Positions 8,872 to 19,076 are shown, numbered from the stretch's first letter. The stretch: DNA of 64,000 nucleotides from an uncultured Hungatella sp. (GCA_947089145.1 CAMUJH010000002.1:90146-154145), one strand, 5' to 3'. The notes: generated from the sequence alone by a model not told the origin. Numbers and translations are program-made.

Positions 8872-9099
8872 TAAGTTTTGTAATCTTATGCTACCACAAT
8901 CCTTATGCATTCTGCAATGTACATATTTGCTGATTATTCTTTTGTTTTTTATGAATATTGCCGAAAAACTGGTTGCCGCCCTTTTCCTTTGCCATAGGAA
9001 TTGACATTCCTGGTGCCAAATGTTACAGTTCCTTAAAGCAATGTTAAAGAAAATACTTTTGTAAAAGTAGTCTGGCATTGGCATATAAAAGGAGAATCT

Positions 9100-10236
9100 G
9101 TGCTCATGGAAAAACAAACCCTTACCTCTCACGAATTGAAGAGGCAAAACCGCAGCAATGTGTATCAATACATCTATCAGTCACACGGCGCATCCCGCCC
9201 GGAACTGGCCGCCGCTCTTCAAATGAGCCTGCCCACCCTCTCACAGAACTTATCGGAGCTAGAGCAGGAACAGCTTATTGAAAAGGCTGGTTTTAAGGAT
9301 TCCACCGGCGGCCGCAAAGCCCAGCTCCTTACCTGCAATGCCCTTGCCCGTATCGCTGTGGGGGCGGAAATTTTAAAAGAATTTGTCCGGGTCTGCGCCA
9401 TTGATCTTTATGGAACCGTTATTGATCAAACCCAGATCAGCCTTCCTTTCTCCAATGCCTCCTCCTATTTTCAGGCCATGGTTTCCGCCGTACAGTCTTT
9501 TATAGACTCCCTGCCCTTGGAAGCCTCCAGGATTTTAGGGCTTGGCATTGCCATCCAGGGGCTGGTATCTGCAGACGGGCAGAAGGTCATATATGGCAAA
9601 ATCCTGGACTGTACCGGCCTTGCTGCCAGTCAGTTTGGCCGGCATCTGGGCGTCCCCTGCCTTCTGATCCACGATTCCGAGGCTTCTGCCTGTGCGGAGC
9701 TAATGCATCAGGGACACATTTCCCATGCTGTCTATTTGTCACTAAACCGGAATCTGGGCGGAGCCATTGTGTTAAACGGCGCCATATACAGGGGAACTGC
9801 GCTTATGAGCGGTACCATGGAGCACATCTGCCTGATTCCTGGAGGAAGACCGTGTTACTGCGGCAAAAACGGCTGCCTGGAAGCATACTGCTCCGCAGAC
9901 AGCCTGAAAAAAATGGCCGGTATGGAATTGGATCTGTTTTTTAAGCGGCTGCGCTGCCGCAAAGAAGAGGAAGTCTCTGTCTGGAATTCCTATCTGGAGC
10001 ACCTGGCCATGGCCATAGCCAACATCCGCCATGTCATTGACTGTGACGTGATCATCGGCGGGCTTATAAACACCTGGATGACAGACGAAGATTTCTCTCT
10101 GCTGGCCAGCCTTGTCCAGCGCTTCTGCCCTCTCTCCCAACAGGCTATCCGGCTTATCCCAGGCTGCCATGACTTAAATCTTGCGTCCATAGGCGCAGGG
10201 CTTCCTTTTATCACCGGATTTCTGAATCAGATCTGA
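9100..10236 (+). CDS. ROK family transcriptional regulator
   Basis: 378-residue ROK protein (NagC/XylR type). The N-terminal winged helix-turn-helix is at residues 10-75 (SRPELAAALQMSLPTLSQNL), then the sugar-kinase-like fold. The ROK zinc signature is CYCGKNGCLEAYC near residue 250. The start may be GTG at 9100 (GGAG five bases upstream) or ATG at 9106. It is divergent from the zinc dehydrogenase, which it probably regulates in response to a sugar or sugar derivative. It ends 13 bases from the convergent ABC ATPase gene with no clear terminator between them. Confidence 0.88.
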   Translation: MLMEKQTLTSHELKRQNRSNVYQYIYQSHGASRPELAAALQMSLPTLSQNLSELEQEQLIEKAGFKDSTGGRKAQLLTCNALARIAVGAEILKEFVRVCAIDLYGTVIDQTQISLPFSNASSYFQAMVSAVQSFIDSLPLEASRILGLGIAIQGLVSADGQKVIYGKILDCTGLAASQFGRHLGVPCLLIHDSEASACAELMHQGHISHAVYLSLNRNLGGAIVLNGAIYRGTALMSGTMEHICLIPGGRPCYCGKNGCLEAYCSADSLKKMAGMELDLFFKRLRCRKEEEVSVWNSYLEHLAMAIANIRHVIDCDVIIGGLINTWMTDEDFSLLASLVQRFCPLSQQAIRLIPGCHDLNLASIGAGLPFITGFLNQI

Positions 10237-10249
10237 GCGATGAAATCCC

Positions 10250-11047
10250 TTAATTGGCCAGCAGCATTCTGTCATTGGCAAATTCTTCCCCGCTTGCCTG
10301 GGCAAACTTCCGAAGCAGATCCTCCACCTTAAGGTTCTTCTTCTCCTCCCCGGCCACATCATAAATGATCTGTCCGTTATTCATCATAATCAGCCGGTTT
10401 CCGATATGGATGGCATCTTTCATGTTGTGGGTAATCATCAGCGTTGTCAGGTGATCCTGGTTTACAATGTTCTCCGTAGTTTCCAAAACCTTAGCTGCCG
10501 TCTTAGGGTCCAGAGCCGCCGTATGCTCATCCAGAAGCAGCAGCTTCGGCTTCTTCAAGGTTGCCATGAGAAGAGTCAAAGCCTGCCTCTGGCCGCCGGA
10601 AAGCAGCCCCACCTTGCTGGTCAGCCGGTTTTCCAGCCCTAAGCCCAGCTTTGCCAGCATATCGCGGTAAAGCCGCCTTTCCCCTGATACAATCCCCTTT
10701 TTCAGAGTTCTTTTATCCCCCCGCCGCAAGGCAAGGGCCAGGTTCTCTTCAATCCCCATTGTGGCAGCCGTCCCGTTCATAGGGTCCTGGAACACCCGTC
10801 CCAGAAACGCTGCCCGCTTGTGCTCCGGATATTTGGTTACATCCACCCCGTCAATGACGATGTTCCCTTCATCCACTTTCCAGGTTCCGGCGATGGCGTT
10901 GAGAAGCGTGGACTTTCCTGCGCCGTTTCCGCCGATAACCGTAACAAAGTCCCCGTCATTTAACGTAAGGCTTAAACCTTTTAACGCCTGCTTTTCATTT
11001 ACGGTTCCCGCATTAAATGTTTTTGAAATATTTTTAACTTCCAGCAT
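10250..11047 (-). CDS. ABC transporter ATP-binding protein (TrpZ-type, COG1101)
   Basis: 265-residue ATPase with Walker A GGNGAGKST, signature LSGGQRQ, Walker B LLLLDEHTAALDP (glutamic acid to histidine-flanked variant typical of this group) and switch MITHNM. The start at 11047 overlaps the permease stop as TGATG, so translation is coupled. It is the last gene of a binding protein-permease-ATPase operon of the uncharacterised/TrpXYZ class, which in other Firmicutes imports aromatic amino acids or related small molecules. Assignment of tryptophan is only by family; no T-box is seen upstream. Confidence 0.9.
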   Translation of the reverse strand: MLEVKNISKTFNAGTVNEKQALKGLSLTLNDGDFVTVIGGNGAGKSTLLNAIAGTWKVDEGNIVIDGVDVTKYPEHKRAAFLGRVFQDPMNGTAATMGIEENLALALRRGDKRTLKKGIVSGERRLYRDMLAKLGLGLENRLTSKVGLLSGGQRQALTLLMATLKKPKLLLLDEHTAALDPKTAAKVLETTENIVNQDHLTTLMITHNMKDAIHIGNRLIMMNNGQIIYDVAGEEKKNLKVEDLLRKFAQASGEEFANDRMLLAN

Positions 11048-12003
11048 CAGGATTTTCCTCCATTCCCCTGGCCGCCGTTTTTTGCACCAGCCGGCCACTT
11101 TTTTGCAGCGCCTTTAAAATACCGTTCCTGCCACACAGGGATAGCAAGGAATACGGCCACCACAAGGGCTGACAAAAGCTTCAGCAGATCCGTGTCAATG
11201 CCTCTCCAGATCACCACCTGAAGCACCAGATAATAGATAATAGAGCCAAAAGACACTGCAAGCAGCTTAAAGCCAAAATTTTTAAATATCTTTCCGAACA
11301 CCGCCTCCCCGATAATCACTGCGGCCAGGCCGATAACAATGGCGCCCCGACCCATATTAATATCCGCAAATCCCTGATACTGGGTAAGCAGCGCACCGGC
11401 AAAGGCCACCAGCCCATTGGACAGCATTAAGCCCAGCACCCTTCCCAGATCCGTGTTGATCCCCTGGGCCCTGGCCATCTTGTCATTGCAGCCTGTCGCC
11501 CGCAGGGAGCATCCCAGCTCCGTACCGAAAAACCAGTACAAAATCCCAATGAGAACCACGGTGATGGCTGCCACGATTAAGATTGTATTTTTAAAGAAAG
11601 GCACGTTTTTAATAAAGCGCAGAGACACCAGCAGTGGAAACTTATCCACGTTAATGGCCTGATTCGCCTTTCCCATTATTTTCAAATTCACAGACCACAG
11701 CCCAAGCTGCGTCAGAATGCCGGACAGAATCGCCGGTATCCCCATAAATGTATGAAAAAGCCCGGTTACAAGCCCGGCAATCATACCGGCTGCAAGTGCA
11801 GCAGCCATAGAAACCCACACTCTGTATCCGCTTAGCATCATCATAATGCACACTGCTCCGCCGGTACACATGGAACCGTCCACAGTCAGATCCGCAATAT
11901 CCAGGATACGGTATGTAATATACACACCAATGGCCATAATCCCCCAGATCAGTCCCTGGGCCGCTGCTCCTGGCAAAGCATTTATCAAGCTTATAATCTC
12001 CAT
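11047..12003 (-). CDS. ABC transporter permease (TrpY-type, COG4120)
   Basis: 318-residue permease with about eight hydrophobic segments, in the branched-chain/ribose-type permease superfamily. The N-terminal ADLTVDGSMCTGGAV and the later GRGAIVIGLAAVIIGEA are typical. The ATG at 12003 is preferred (AGGAG seven bases upstream) over the ATG two codons earlier. It lies between the substrate-binding lipoprotein and the ATPase, with which it overlaps by the TGATG junction. Confidence 0.9.
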   Translation of the reverse strand: MEIISLINALPGAAAQGLIWGIMAIGVYITYRILDIADLTVDGSMCTGGAVCIMMMLSGYRVWVSMAAALAAGMIAGLVTGLFHTFMGIPAILSGILTQLGLWSVNLKIMGKANQAINVDKFPLLVSLRFIKNVPFFKNTILIVAAITVVLIGILYWFFGTELGCSLRATGCNDKMARAQGINTDLGRVLGLMLSNGLVAFAGALLTQYQGFADINMGRGAIVIGLAAVIIGEAVFGKIFKNFGFKLLAVSFGSIIYYLVLQVVIWRGIDTDLLKLLSALVVAVFLAIPVWQERYFKGAAKKWPAGAKNGGQGNGGKS

Positions 12004-12117
12004 AATCATTCTCCTAGTCCGCTATCCATGGTAATCCAATTTGGAAAAGCGCAGCGAGAAGGCGTTTTCCTTCCCGCTGCTTTTACTCACTTATATTCTG
12101 TACAGCCAAATATGACT

Positions 12118-13155
12118 TTACTCTTCAATGGCCTCAAATCCGTCCGGAATCTCAATTCCCAGAGAATCGCAGATGGTCTTGTTATACTTTTTGGTAAACT
12201 GCGGCGCATACTCAATGGGCATCTGGGAAATGTCAGCCTCGCCCTTCAGAATCTTTGCAGCCATCCTGCCGGTTCCCACACCCAGGTCATAGTAGCTGAT
12301 AGACAGCGTGGCAACGCCGCATCCTGCGCACATGCCCTCCTCGCCTGCAATAATCGGAACATTTGCCGGCCTGCAGATGTTGTCGATAATCTCCGTAGCC
12401 GCAGCGGCAGTGTTGTCCGTAGGCACATAAATAACGTCGCTCTCGTCGGCAGCTTTGGTACAGATGGTGGAGAGATCATTGGAATCCGAGAAGGAGTAGT
12501 ACTCGCAGGTATATCCGTACCCTTCCAGAGCCGCCTTCACCGTGTCTACCTGATACTGGGAATTGGCCTCAGCGGAACAGTACAAAAGCCCTACTTTCTT
12601 TGCATCAGGAAACAGCTCGTGAAGCATGGCGGCCTGCTCGTCAAGAGGAGCCAGGTCAGATGTTCCGGAGATGTTTCCGCCTACGGTTCCGTTAAAGTTG
12701 TCGATTCCAAGAGCTACGCCGTACTCTGTAACAGACGTGCCCAGAATCGGAATCTCATTGGTCCCTGCCTGTGCCGCCTGCAGAGCCGGCGTTGCATTGG
12801 CCAGGATCAGATCTACGTCAGCAGACACAAAGTTGTTGATAATCGTAGAGCAGGTGTTGGAATCGCCCTGGGCATTCTGCTCGTCAAAGACAACCCCGTC
12901 CCCCAGTTCTTCCTTCAGCGCATCCATAAAGCCCTTGGTGGCCGCATCCAAAGCATCATGCTGTACCAGCTGGCAGATACCCACCTTGTAAGTCCCGCCT
13001 TCAGAGGAACCGCTTTCTACAGATGTCTTTGTGCCGCTGTCCCCTGCCTGGGCAGCTGTAGTCTCATTTCCTGAATTTGAACCGGAACAGCCTGCCACTG
13101 ACAGGGCCATGGCTCCGGCAAGAATCATTGAAAGTACTTTTCCTGATTTTTTCAT
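12118..13155 (-). CDS. ABC transporter substrate-binding lipoprotein (TrpX-type, COG2984)
   Basis: 345-residue lipoprotein with a signal peptide ending in the lipobox VAGC, a Ser/Gly/Thr linker, then a two-lobed periplasmic-binding fold (YKVGICQLVQHDALDAA, LGIDNFNGTVGGNISGTSD). It is the first gene of the operon, has GGGAGAAAAGTAT before its ATG, and is read from a strong promoter at 13201-13229. It binds an unknown small molecule, with aromatic amino acids most likely by family. Confidence 0.9.
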   Translation of the reverse strand: MKKSGKVLSMILAGAMALSVAGCSGSNSGNETTAAQAGDSGTKTSVESGSSEGGTYKVGICQLVQHDALDAATKGFMDALKEELGDGVVFDEQNAQGDSNTCSTIINNFVSADVDLILANATPALQAAQAGTNEIPILGTSVTEYGVALGIDNFNGTVGGNISGTSDLAPLDEQAAMLHELFPDAKKVGLLYCSAEANSQYQVDTVKAALEGYGYTCEYYSFSDSNDLSTICTKAADESDVIYVPTDNTAAAATEIIDNICRPANVPIIAGEEGMCAGCGVATLSISYYDLGVGTGRMAAKILKGEADISQMPIEYAPQFTKKYNKTICDSLGIEIPDGFEAIEE

Positions 13156-13200
13156 ATACTTTTCTCCCTTGCTGATGTTTGATTTTTAAGTTCAGGAGAT

Positions 13201-13229
13201 ATCATACTACAAAATCTGTCGGGCGTCAA
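13201..13229 (-). promoter_or_regulatory. Promoter of the TrpXYZ-type ABC operon
   Basis: TTGACG, 17 bp, TATGAT, about 45 bases before the first gene. No riboswitch or T-box element is visible between it and the gene. Confidence 0.75.
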
Positions 13230-13291
13230 TCCTATGATGCTTTAAATTCCCATAAATTCAACGTGATAAAGTGACCTGCCGCAGACCCATT

Positions 13292-14284
13292 CTAAGACAA
13301 GATGTCTCTGTATACCCGCAGCACATTTCCATAAAATACAGCCTCGATCTCTGATGCAGAAAATCCTTGTCTTTTCATCTCCGCCTCCAAAACAGGCAGT
13401 CTGCTTCCGTCAAAAATCTCCAGATTTCCCACAATCCCGTCAAAGTCAGACCCCAGGCCTACGCAGCCTATGCCTCCCACATTCGCCATATGGCGCATAT
13501 GGCGGACCATGTCCTCTGCCCGGCTCATTTTCTCCTCCCCCTCTTTCCAGTCATGCAAAAAAGCCGGGCAGTAATTGATTCCTGCGACTCCGCCTCTCAG
13601 TCCCAGCTGGCGGATCATATCATCTGTCAGGTTCCTTGGATGGCCTGCCAGGGCTCTGGCATTGGAGTGGCTGGCTACAAAGGGCCGCACAGTGTGGGAA
13701 AAAACATCCCGGATTCCTGCATCTCCCAGATGGGAAATATCAATAATCATGCCCAGCCGCTCCATCTCCTCCAAAAATTCAAAGCCTCTCTCTGTCAGCC
13801 CATGCTCCGTATCCGCATAGCAGCCTTTTTCAGGCCCCTCTGTCACAATCCGGTTTGGGCAGGCCAGCTCATTAGGGAAATTCCAGGTAAGGGTCATCAT
13901 CCTCACTCCCACCCGGTAAAAATCACGCAGGCAGGCTGTGCTTCCCAGGCATGCGCCCCCTTCCTCCAGGGTCAGCATGGCTGACATACGGCCCTCTTTC
14001 CAGTTTTTCTCTATATCTTCATAAGTCCTCACCACGCCTATCAGATCCGCGTTGGCTTCCATCTCCTGGTAGAAGGTGTCGATCATCTTCATGGCGCATT
14101 CAAAGGGCCTTTCTTCTTTGCCCAGATGGACAAACATGGCAAAATTCTGAAGGCCATACCCTCCTTTTGCCATCTTCTCCAAATCCAGGTGAAGGCAGTT
14201 TGACCGGATGGACATATCTCCTCCGGCTTTATGGTTCTTATAAATCTCGTAAATCGTATCGCAATGCATATCTGCTGCTCTCAT
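13292..14284 (-). CDS. Membrane dipeptidase (peptidase family M19)
   Basis: 330-residue zinc dipeptidase (renal dipeptidase-like). The metal site DMHCDT opens the protein, and the conserved glutamate is in LTLEEGG. The pair of histidines is in DISHLGD and ASHSNARAL. GLGSDFDG lies near the C-terminus. The ATG at 14284 has GGAGG six bases upstream; the open frame reaches 14365 without a better start. It cleaves dipeptides, including D-amino acid ones, in the cytosol. It is 64 bases downstream of radA and probably cotranscribed with it. Confidence 0.92.
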   Translation of the reverse strand: MRAADMHCDTIYEIYKNHKAGGDMSIRSNCLHLDLEKMAKGGYGLQNFAMFVHLGKEERPFECAMKMIDTFYQEMEANADLIGVVRTYEDIEKNWKEGRMSAMLTLEEGGACLGSTACLRDFYRVGVRMMTLTWNFPNELACPNRIVTEGPEKGCYADTEHGLTERGFEFLEEMERLGMIIDISHLGDAGIRDVFSHTVRPFVASHSNARALAGHPRNLTDDMIRQLGLRGGVAGINYCPAFLHDWKEGEEKMSRAEDMVRHMRHMANVGGIGCVGLGSDFDGIVGNLEIFDGSRLPVLEAEMKRQGFSASEIEAVFYGNVLRVYRDILS

Positions 14285-14348
14285 ACGTATCCTCCGGCTT
14301 TTCTTATATGTTATGCCGCCCTTTTTTGTATTTTCCTTTTTCTTCCTG

Positions 14349-15719
14349 TCACTTAAGCTGTGCAATGGCTTCTCTGACAGTTCTCACCCCGATCAGGCGG
14401 ATTTTCCCTGTATGTTTCATCTTATCCAGGCAGATCTGAGGCAGCATGCATGCCTCAAACCCCAGCTTCACCGCCTCGTTAACCCTCTGTTCTGCCATAG
14501 ACACTGCCCGCACCTCGCCGGAAAGCCCTACTTCGCCGAATACGATGGTCTTTTCGTCTACCGCCCTGTCTTTTAAGCTGGACACAAGAGCCATGATGAT
14601 AGACAAATCCAGGGCAGGCTCATTCATCTTCATCCCCCCTGCAATATTTACGTAGGCGTCATACCTGGACATTTCGTAATGGCAGCGCTTTTCCAGAACC
14701 GCCATCAGAAGATTTACCCGGTTGTAATCCGTTCCCGCCGCCGTCCGCCTGGGAATCCCCAGGTTGCTCTGGGTTACCAGTGCCTGAACTTCCAGAAGAA
14801 TGGGCCTGGTTCCCTCCATGGCGCAGGCCACCACTGCTCCCGAAGCCCCCTGGGGCCTTCCCTCCAGCATAAACTCCGAAGGATTTTCCACTTCCGTCAG
14901 CCCCTGCTCCTGCATCTCAAAAACCCCTATCTCATTGGTAGAGCCAAAACGGTTTTTTACTCCCCGCAGAATCCGGTAAGAGGCATGGCGATCCCCCTCA
15001 AAGTACAAAACCGTATCCACCATGTGCTCCAGCACCCTTGGGCCTGCTACCACGCCTTCCTTGGTCACATGGCCTACAATAAAAATCGTGACGCCTTCCC
15101 CCTTGGCAATCTGCATCAGCAGGCCGGTAGACTCCCGCACCTGGCTGACACTGCCCGGCGCCGAGGAGATCTCTTCCCGGTACATGGTCTGAATCGAATC
15201 AATGATTACCACGTCCGGCTTCTCCTCAATAATCGTGTCCCGAATATGATCCAGGCTGGTTTCGCACTGAAACTTCAAATCCCCGGTCATGGTTCCGATC
15301 CGGTTAGCCCTAAGCTTGATCTGCTTTAAAGATTCCTCCCCGGATATGTAAAGAACCTTTTGTCCGGACGCCGCCAGATTGCCGCACACCTGCAAAAGCA
15401 GCGTGGACTTTCCGATACCCGGATCTCCGCCTACCAGCACCAGAGAGCCTGCCACCACGCCGCCTCCTAAAACCCGATCCAGCTCCCCGTAACCGGTAGT
15501 TACCCGGTCTTTCTCCTCAATGGAAATCTCTGACAGCCTGGCAGGCCGGCTTTTTAAAAGGGGGGCCTGCCGCCCTGTCGGGGCAGAGGCGCCCTTTTTC
15601 CCCACTGGCTCCTCCACCATGGTATTCCACTCCCTGCAGGCCGGGCACTGCCCCATCCACTTTGCAGACTCATATCCGCACTCTTTGCAGAAAAACGCGG
15701 TTGTTTTTGCTTTTGCCAT
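14349..15719 (-). CDS. radA: DNA repair protein RadA
   Basis: 456-residue RecA-like ATPase that promotes branch migration in recombinational repair. The N-terminal zinc finger is CKECGYESAKWMGQCPAC (residues 11-28). Walker A is GGDPGIGKST and Walker B VVIIDSIQT. The RadA-specific KNRFG motif is present, followed by a C-terminal Lon-like domain. Length is normal. It lies downstream of the clpC region, as in many Firmicutes (clpC-radA). An intrinsic hairpin separates it from the preceding gene. Confidence 0.97.
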   Translation of the reverse strand: MAKAKTTAFFCKECGYESAKWMGQCPACREWNTMVEEPVGKKGASAPTGRQAPLLKSRPARLSEISIEEKDRVTTGYGELDRVLGGGVVAGSLVLVGGDPGIGKSTLLLQVCGNLAASGQKVLYISGEESLKQIKLRANRIGTMTGDLKFQCETSLDHIRDTIIEEKPDVVIIDSIQTMYREEISSAPGSVSQVRESTGLLMQIAKGEGVTIFIVGHVTKEGVVAGPRVLEHMVDTVLYFEGDRHASYRILRGVKNRFGSTNEIGVFEMQEQGLTEVENPSEFMLEGRPQGASGAVVACAMEGTRPILLEVQALVTQSNLGIPRRTAAGTDYNRVNLLMAVLEKRCHYEMSRYDAYVNIAGGMKMNEPALDLSIIMALVSSLKDRAVDEKTIVFGEVGLSGEVRAVSMAEQRVNEAVKLGFEACMLPQICLDKMKHTGKIRLIGVRTVREAIAQLK

Positions 15720-15810
15720 ATATCCTTGTTCTCTCCCTTCCAGCCGCCCCAGGAACCCGACAAATATTCCTCTTCGTTATAAAACAAATGGTTCTTCCTC
15801 CCGACGCCAT

Positions 15811-15838
15811 AAAAGGGCCGATTTTCATCGCCCCTTTT
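15811..15838 (-). terminator. Hairpin terminator between the 138-residue gene and radA
   Basis: 12-bp stem (AAAAGGGG... / ...CCCTTTT, one mismatch) capped by a GAAA tetraloop and ending in TTTTAT on the minus strand, 28 bases after the upstream gene's stop. Confidence 0.65.
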
Positions 15839-15865
15839 ACAGCTGTCCACAAAGCAGCCGTTTGC

Positions 15866-16282
15866 CTACTGCCTTTTCTCAATTCTCACTTTTACAGCGC
15901 TTCCCTCATTCAGTTCCACGCTGACATTTAATTTCCCGCCCATATTTGTAGCCATATTTCCCGCAGACATTCCATCTACAGTGACTCCGTATTCTGTATC
16001 GTCTTCCAGCTGAACCGTGATCTGTACATCCTTGTCCCCTTCCACCAGAAACTCCACGCCCCAGTCAGCCGCCACAAATTCACTGACAGCTGTCCCCGGA
16101 ACCGATTCATACACAAACATCCCGTTGCGCTCCAGTTTGGTGATCTCGCAATACGTTTTGACCTTGTACAGATCTCCGCAGTGCTCAAAATTGTCCTTCT
16201 TTGCCTTTTTCTCCAATTTGTGGTTTCCAAAACTAATGCTTCCGTCTGCCTCGGAACGAACCAACTCCTGAATCACTGACAT
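15866..16282 (-). CDS. Conserved protein of unknown function between clpC and radA
   Basis: 138 residues from the ATG at 16282, which has AGGAGG eight bases upstream. It is soluble, with no signal peptide or membrane segment. It begins MSVIQELVRSEADGSISFGNH, and the second half is rich in beta-strand-like patterns (VQLEDDTEYGVTVDGMSAGNM, KLNVSVELNEGSAVKVRIE). I do not recognise a named domain. Its fixed place between clpC and radA suggests a housekeeping or stress role, which is inference only. Confidence 0.75.
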   Translation of the reverse strand: MSVIQELVRSEADGSISFGNHKLEKKAKKDNFEHCGDLYKVKTYCEITKLERNGMFVYESVPGTAVSEFVAADWGVEFLVEGDKDVQITVQLEDDTEYGVTVDGMSAGNMATNMGGKLNVSVELNEGSAVKVRIEKRQ

Positions 16283-16407
16283 AACTCTTCCTCCTGGTAT
16301 TTTAATAATACTTATCTTTCTGCCTCCCAGCGGCATGCTTCGCCCATATCCGTTCAGGACAGTGATGTCAAAGCATAGGTGCCCCGGAAGGCTGTAAGGG
16401 CGATACT

Positions 16408-18870
16408 CTACCCCTGCATTTGCAATTCTCTGGCGGTAAACAAAAGGCCGTCTTCTCCCTTTGCCACCTCTACTTGGTCGCCTTCCTTCACTGCGCCGTC
16501 TAGGATCTCCTCGGCCAGCTTATCCTCCACCATGCTCTGGATCGTCCTGCGCAGAGGGCGCGCTCCGTATTTGGCGTCATATCCCTTTTCAATAAGGTAT
16601 TCCCGGCTTTCTTCCGTCACGTGAAGGGTAATGCCCATCTGCTGCCTGGTACGCTTGTTGATGGTTTTCAGCATAATGGAAACAATCTCTTTCATGTTTT
16701 CCTTATTCAGTGGGTGGAACACCATGACCTCATCGATCCGGTTTATAAACTCCGGCTTAAAGATCCTTTTGACTTCTTCCATAACCCGATCCTTCATGAA
16801 CCGGTAATTTTCCTGTTCATCATCCACAGACGTAAACCCCAGGCGTTTCGGGGAAATAATGCTTTCCGCCCCTGCGTTGGAGGTCATGATCAATATGGTG
16901 TTCTTAAAATCAATCTTTCTCCCCTGTGCGTCCGTTACATGGCCGTCATCCAAAACCTGGAGAAGAATGTTAAATACATCCGGGTGGGCTTTCTCAATCT
17001 CGTCAAACAACACAACAGAGTATGGATTTCTGCGGACTTTCTCGCTTAACTGCCCTCCTTCGTCATACCCTACATATCCTGGCGGAGAGCCAATCATCTT
17101 TGAAACGCTGTGCTTCTCCATGTATTCCGACATATCAACTCGTATCAGGGCGCTTTCCGTGCCGAACATGGCTTCGGCCAGCGCCTTGCACAGCTCCGTT
17201 TTCCCGACTCCCGTAGGCCCGAGGAACAAGAAAGAGCCAATCGGGCGCCTGGGGTCCTTAAGTCCCACTCTCCCGCGGCGGATGGCTTTGGCTACTGCAG
17301 TAACCGCCTCGTCCTGTCCCACAACCCGCTCATGAAGAATACTCTCCAGCTTCTTAAGCCGTTCCGATTCCTCCTCCTCCAGCTTCTTAACCGGGATTCT
17401 GGTCCAGCCGGAAACCACGTCGGCAATCTCGTTTTCCCCCACAACCAGTTTGCGGCTTACCTTTTCCTTCTGCCATTTGTCCCGCACTTTCTCTATTTTT
17501 TCCCGCTTCTTCTGTTGCTTCTTTTTTATGTCCCCGGCTTTCTCATACGCCTCGGCCTTAATGGCTGCCTCTTTCTGCTTCTCCAGAGCCCCTATCTCCT
17601 GTTCCAGCTCCTTAATCTGAGCCGGCTCAACGAAATTAGTCAGCCGAAGCTTAGACGATGCCTCATCTATTAAATCAATGGCTTTATCCGGCAGAAATCT
17701 GTCATTAATATAGCGGGCTGACAATTTTACCGCCGCCCTTAAAGCTTCATCCGTTATGCTTACGCCGTGGTGGTTCTCATAACGGCCTCTCAGCCCTTTC
17801 AGAATCTCATACGCCTCGTCCTCTGACGGCTCCTCCACGGTCACTGGCTGGAATCTCCGCTCCAAGGCGGAATCCTTCTCAATATATTTGCGGTATTCCT
17901 CTATGGTAGTCGCCCCGATAAGCTGCAGCTCCCCTCTTGCCAGAGACGGCTTTAAAATGTTGGAAGCATCCAGAGCTCCCTCTGCGCCTCCCGCCCCGAT
18001 TATGGTGTGAATCTCATCAATGAACAGAAGGACTTCCCCGTCCTCCATGACCTCTGCCAAAACCCGCTTGATGCGCTCCTCAAATTCGCCCCGGTATTTT
18101 GACCCTGCCACCATGCCTGAAAGATCCAGCGTCACAACTCTCTTGTTGGCAATGGTTTCCGGTATGCTGCCTGCCGCAATCATCTGCGCCAGCCCTTCCA
18201 CCACCGCAGTTTTTCCAACTCCCGTCTCTCCGATCAGACAGGGGTTATTCTTGGTCCGGCGGCTTAAAATCTGAACCACCCGCTGGATCTCCGTCTCCCT
18301 TCCGATAACCGGGTCCAGCTTTCCCTCTCTGGCCAAAGCCGTTAAGTCCCTGCTGTACCGATCCAATGCCGGCGTAGCCGCCTTCCCCTTGGGCCCTTTT
18401 CCTGCCGCAATGTCATCTCGTCCTGCAGCCGCATCCTCCCCCATGGCAGAAAGGAGATCCACATACAGCCGCTGAATGCTGATGCCCATGGTATTCAAAA
18501 GCCTGGAAGCCACGCAGTCATTCTCCCGGATAATGGCGATCAGAATATGCTCCGTGCCGATCAGGGGAGCCTTAAATCTTACTGCTTCCCGGTAGCTGTT
18601 TTCAATCACCCTTCTGGCGCTGGGCGTATAGGTATTCTGCTCCGCTGTCCGCACCGTCTGGTTTGGGGTAATCAGCTGGCTTACCAGTTCCATTACCTTT
18701 TCTACTTTGACGCCGCATTCGTCCAGAACCCGGGCAGCCACCCCGGTGCCTTCCTGTAAAAGGCCGATGAGCAAATGTTCCGTGCCCACATAGTTATGGC
18801 CCAATGTCTCCGCCGCATCTACTGCCAGGCCAATAGCTTCCCTGGCTTTTGCAGTGAAACGATCTATCAT
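16408..18870 (-). CDS. clpC: ATP-dependent Clp protease ATP-binding subunit ClpC
   Basis: 820-residue Hsp100 unfoldase that feeds ClpP. It has the double Clp-N repeat (residues 1-145), a first AAA+ domain with GETGVGKT and [13 protein letters not shown], a coiled M domain with a UVR-like stretch near residue 430, and a second AAA+ domain with [10 protein letters not shown] and [13 protein letters not shown]. The ATG at 18870 is chosen because of AGGAGG eight bases upstream. It is downstream of mcsA and mcsB, but a palindromic repeat lies in the 206-base gap before it, so expression may be partly uncoupled from mcsB. Confidence 0.97.
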   Translation of the reverse strand: MIDRFTAKAREAIGLAVDAAETLGHNYVGTEHLLIGLLQEGTGVAARVLDECGVKVEKVMELVSQLITPNQTVRTAEQNTYTPSARRVIENSYREAVRFKAPLIGTEHILIAIIRENDCVASRLLNTMGISIQRLYVDLLSAMGEDAAAGRDDIAAGKGPKGKAATPALDRYSRDLTALAREGKLDPVIGRETEIQRVVQILSRRTKNNPCLIGETGVGKTAVVEGLAQMIAAGSIPETIANKRVVTLDLSGMVAGSKYRGEFEERIKRVLAEVMEDGEVLLFIDEIHTIIGAGGAEGALDASNILKPSLARGELQLIGATTIEEYRKYIEKDSALERRFQPVTVEEPSEDEAYEILKGLRGRYENHHGVSITDEALRAAVKLSARYINDRFLPDKAIDLIDEASSKLRLTNFVEPAQIKELEQEIGALEKQKEAAIKAEAYEKAGDIKKKQQKKREKIEKVRDKWQKEKVSRKLVVGENEIADVVSGWTRIPVKKLEEEESERLKKLESILHERVVGQDEAVTAVAKAIRRGRVGLKDPRRPIGSFLFLGPTGVGKTELCKALAEAMFGTESALIRVDMSEYMEKHSVSKMIGSPPGYVGYDEGGQLSEKVRRNPYSVVLFDEIEKAHPDVFNILLQVLDDGHVTDAQGRKIDFKNTILIMTSNAGAESIISPKRLGFTSVDDEQENYRFMKDRVMEEVKRIFKPEFINRIDEVMVFHPLNKENMKEIVSIMLKTINKRTRQQMGITLHVTEESREYLIEKGYDAKYGARPLRRTIQSMVEDKLAEEILDGAVKEGDQVEVAKGEDGLLFTARELQMQG

Positions 18871-18930
18871 ATAAGATTCCTCCTTGATTTTTCCGGGCAT
18901 CATGCCCCATGGCCGGATAGAGCCTAGAGC

Positions 18931-19062
18931 GTGCTTGATATCTGCGTCAGGTGTGCGTCTGCGAAGCGACGGTGTAGTGGACCCTACATCTAGCTTCGCA
19001 GACGTGCTCCTGGCGCAGAGAGCGAGTACTATTGCTTAGGAATTAATGCAATGATGTACTAG
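18931..19062. repeat. Dispersed palindromic repeat, copy 1 (left end missing)
   Basis: 132 bases that match 61094-61225 at all but one position (C/T near 19016). The core is a long hairpin: TCTGCG...GCGAAGC pairs with GCTTCGC...GCAGA over 27 bases with one true mismatch and a few G-T pairs. The right end ATTAATGCAATGATGTACTAG is present, but the matching left terminal arm seen in copy 2 is absent. It lies between mcsB and clpC and has no coding capacity. Confidence 0.9.
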
Positions 19063-19076
19063 TACAGCCCTTAAAA

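Noticed and set aside
12028-13074. 348-codon plus-strand frame opposite the TrpX-type gene
   Set aside because: Shadow of a well-supported lipoprotein gene, without domain, start signal or promoter.
13156-13291. T-box before the TrpXYZ-type operon
   Set aside because: The interval from promoter to gene is only about 45 bases and has no TGGNACCGCG sequence or specifier stem.
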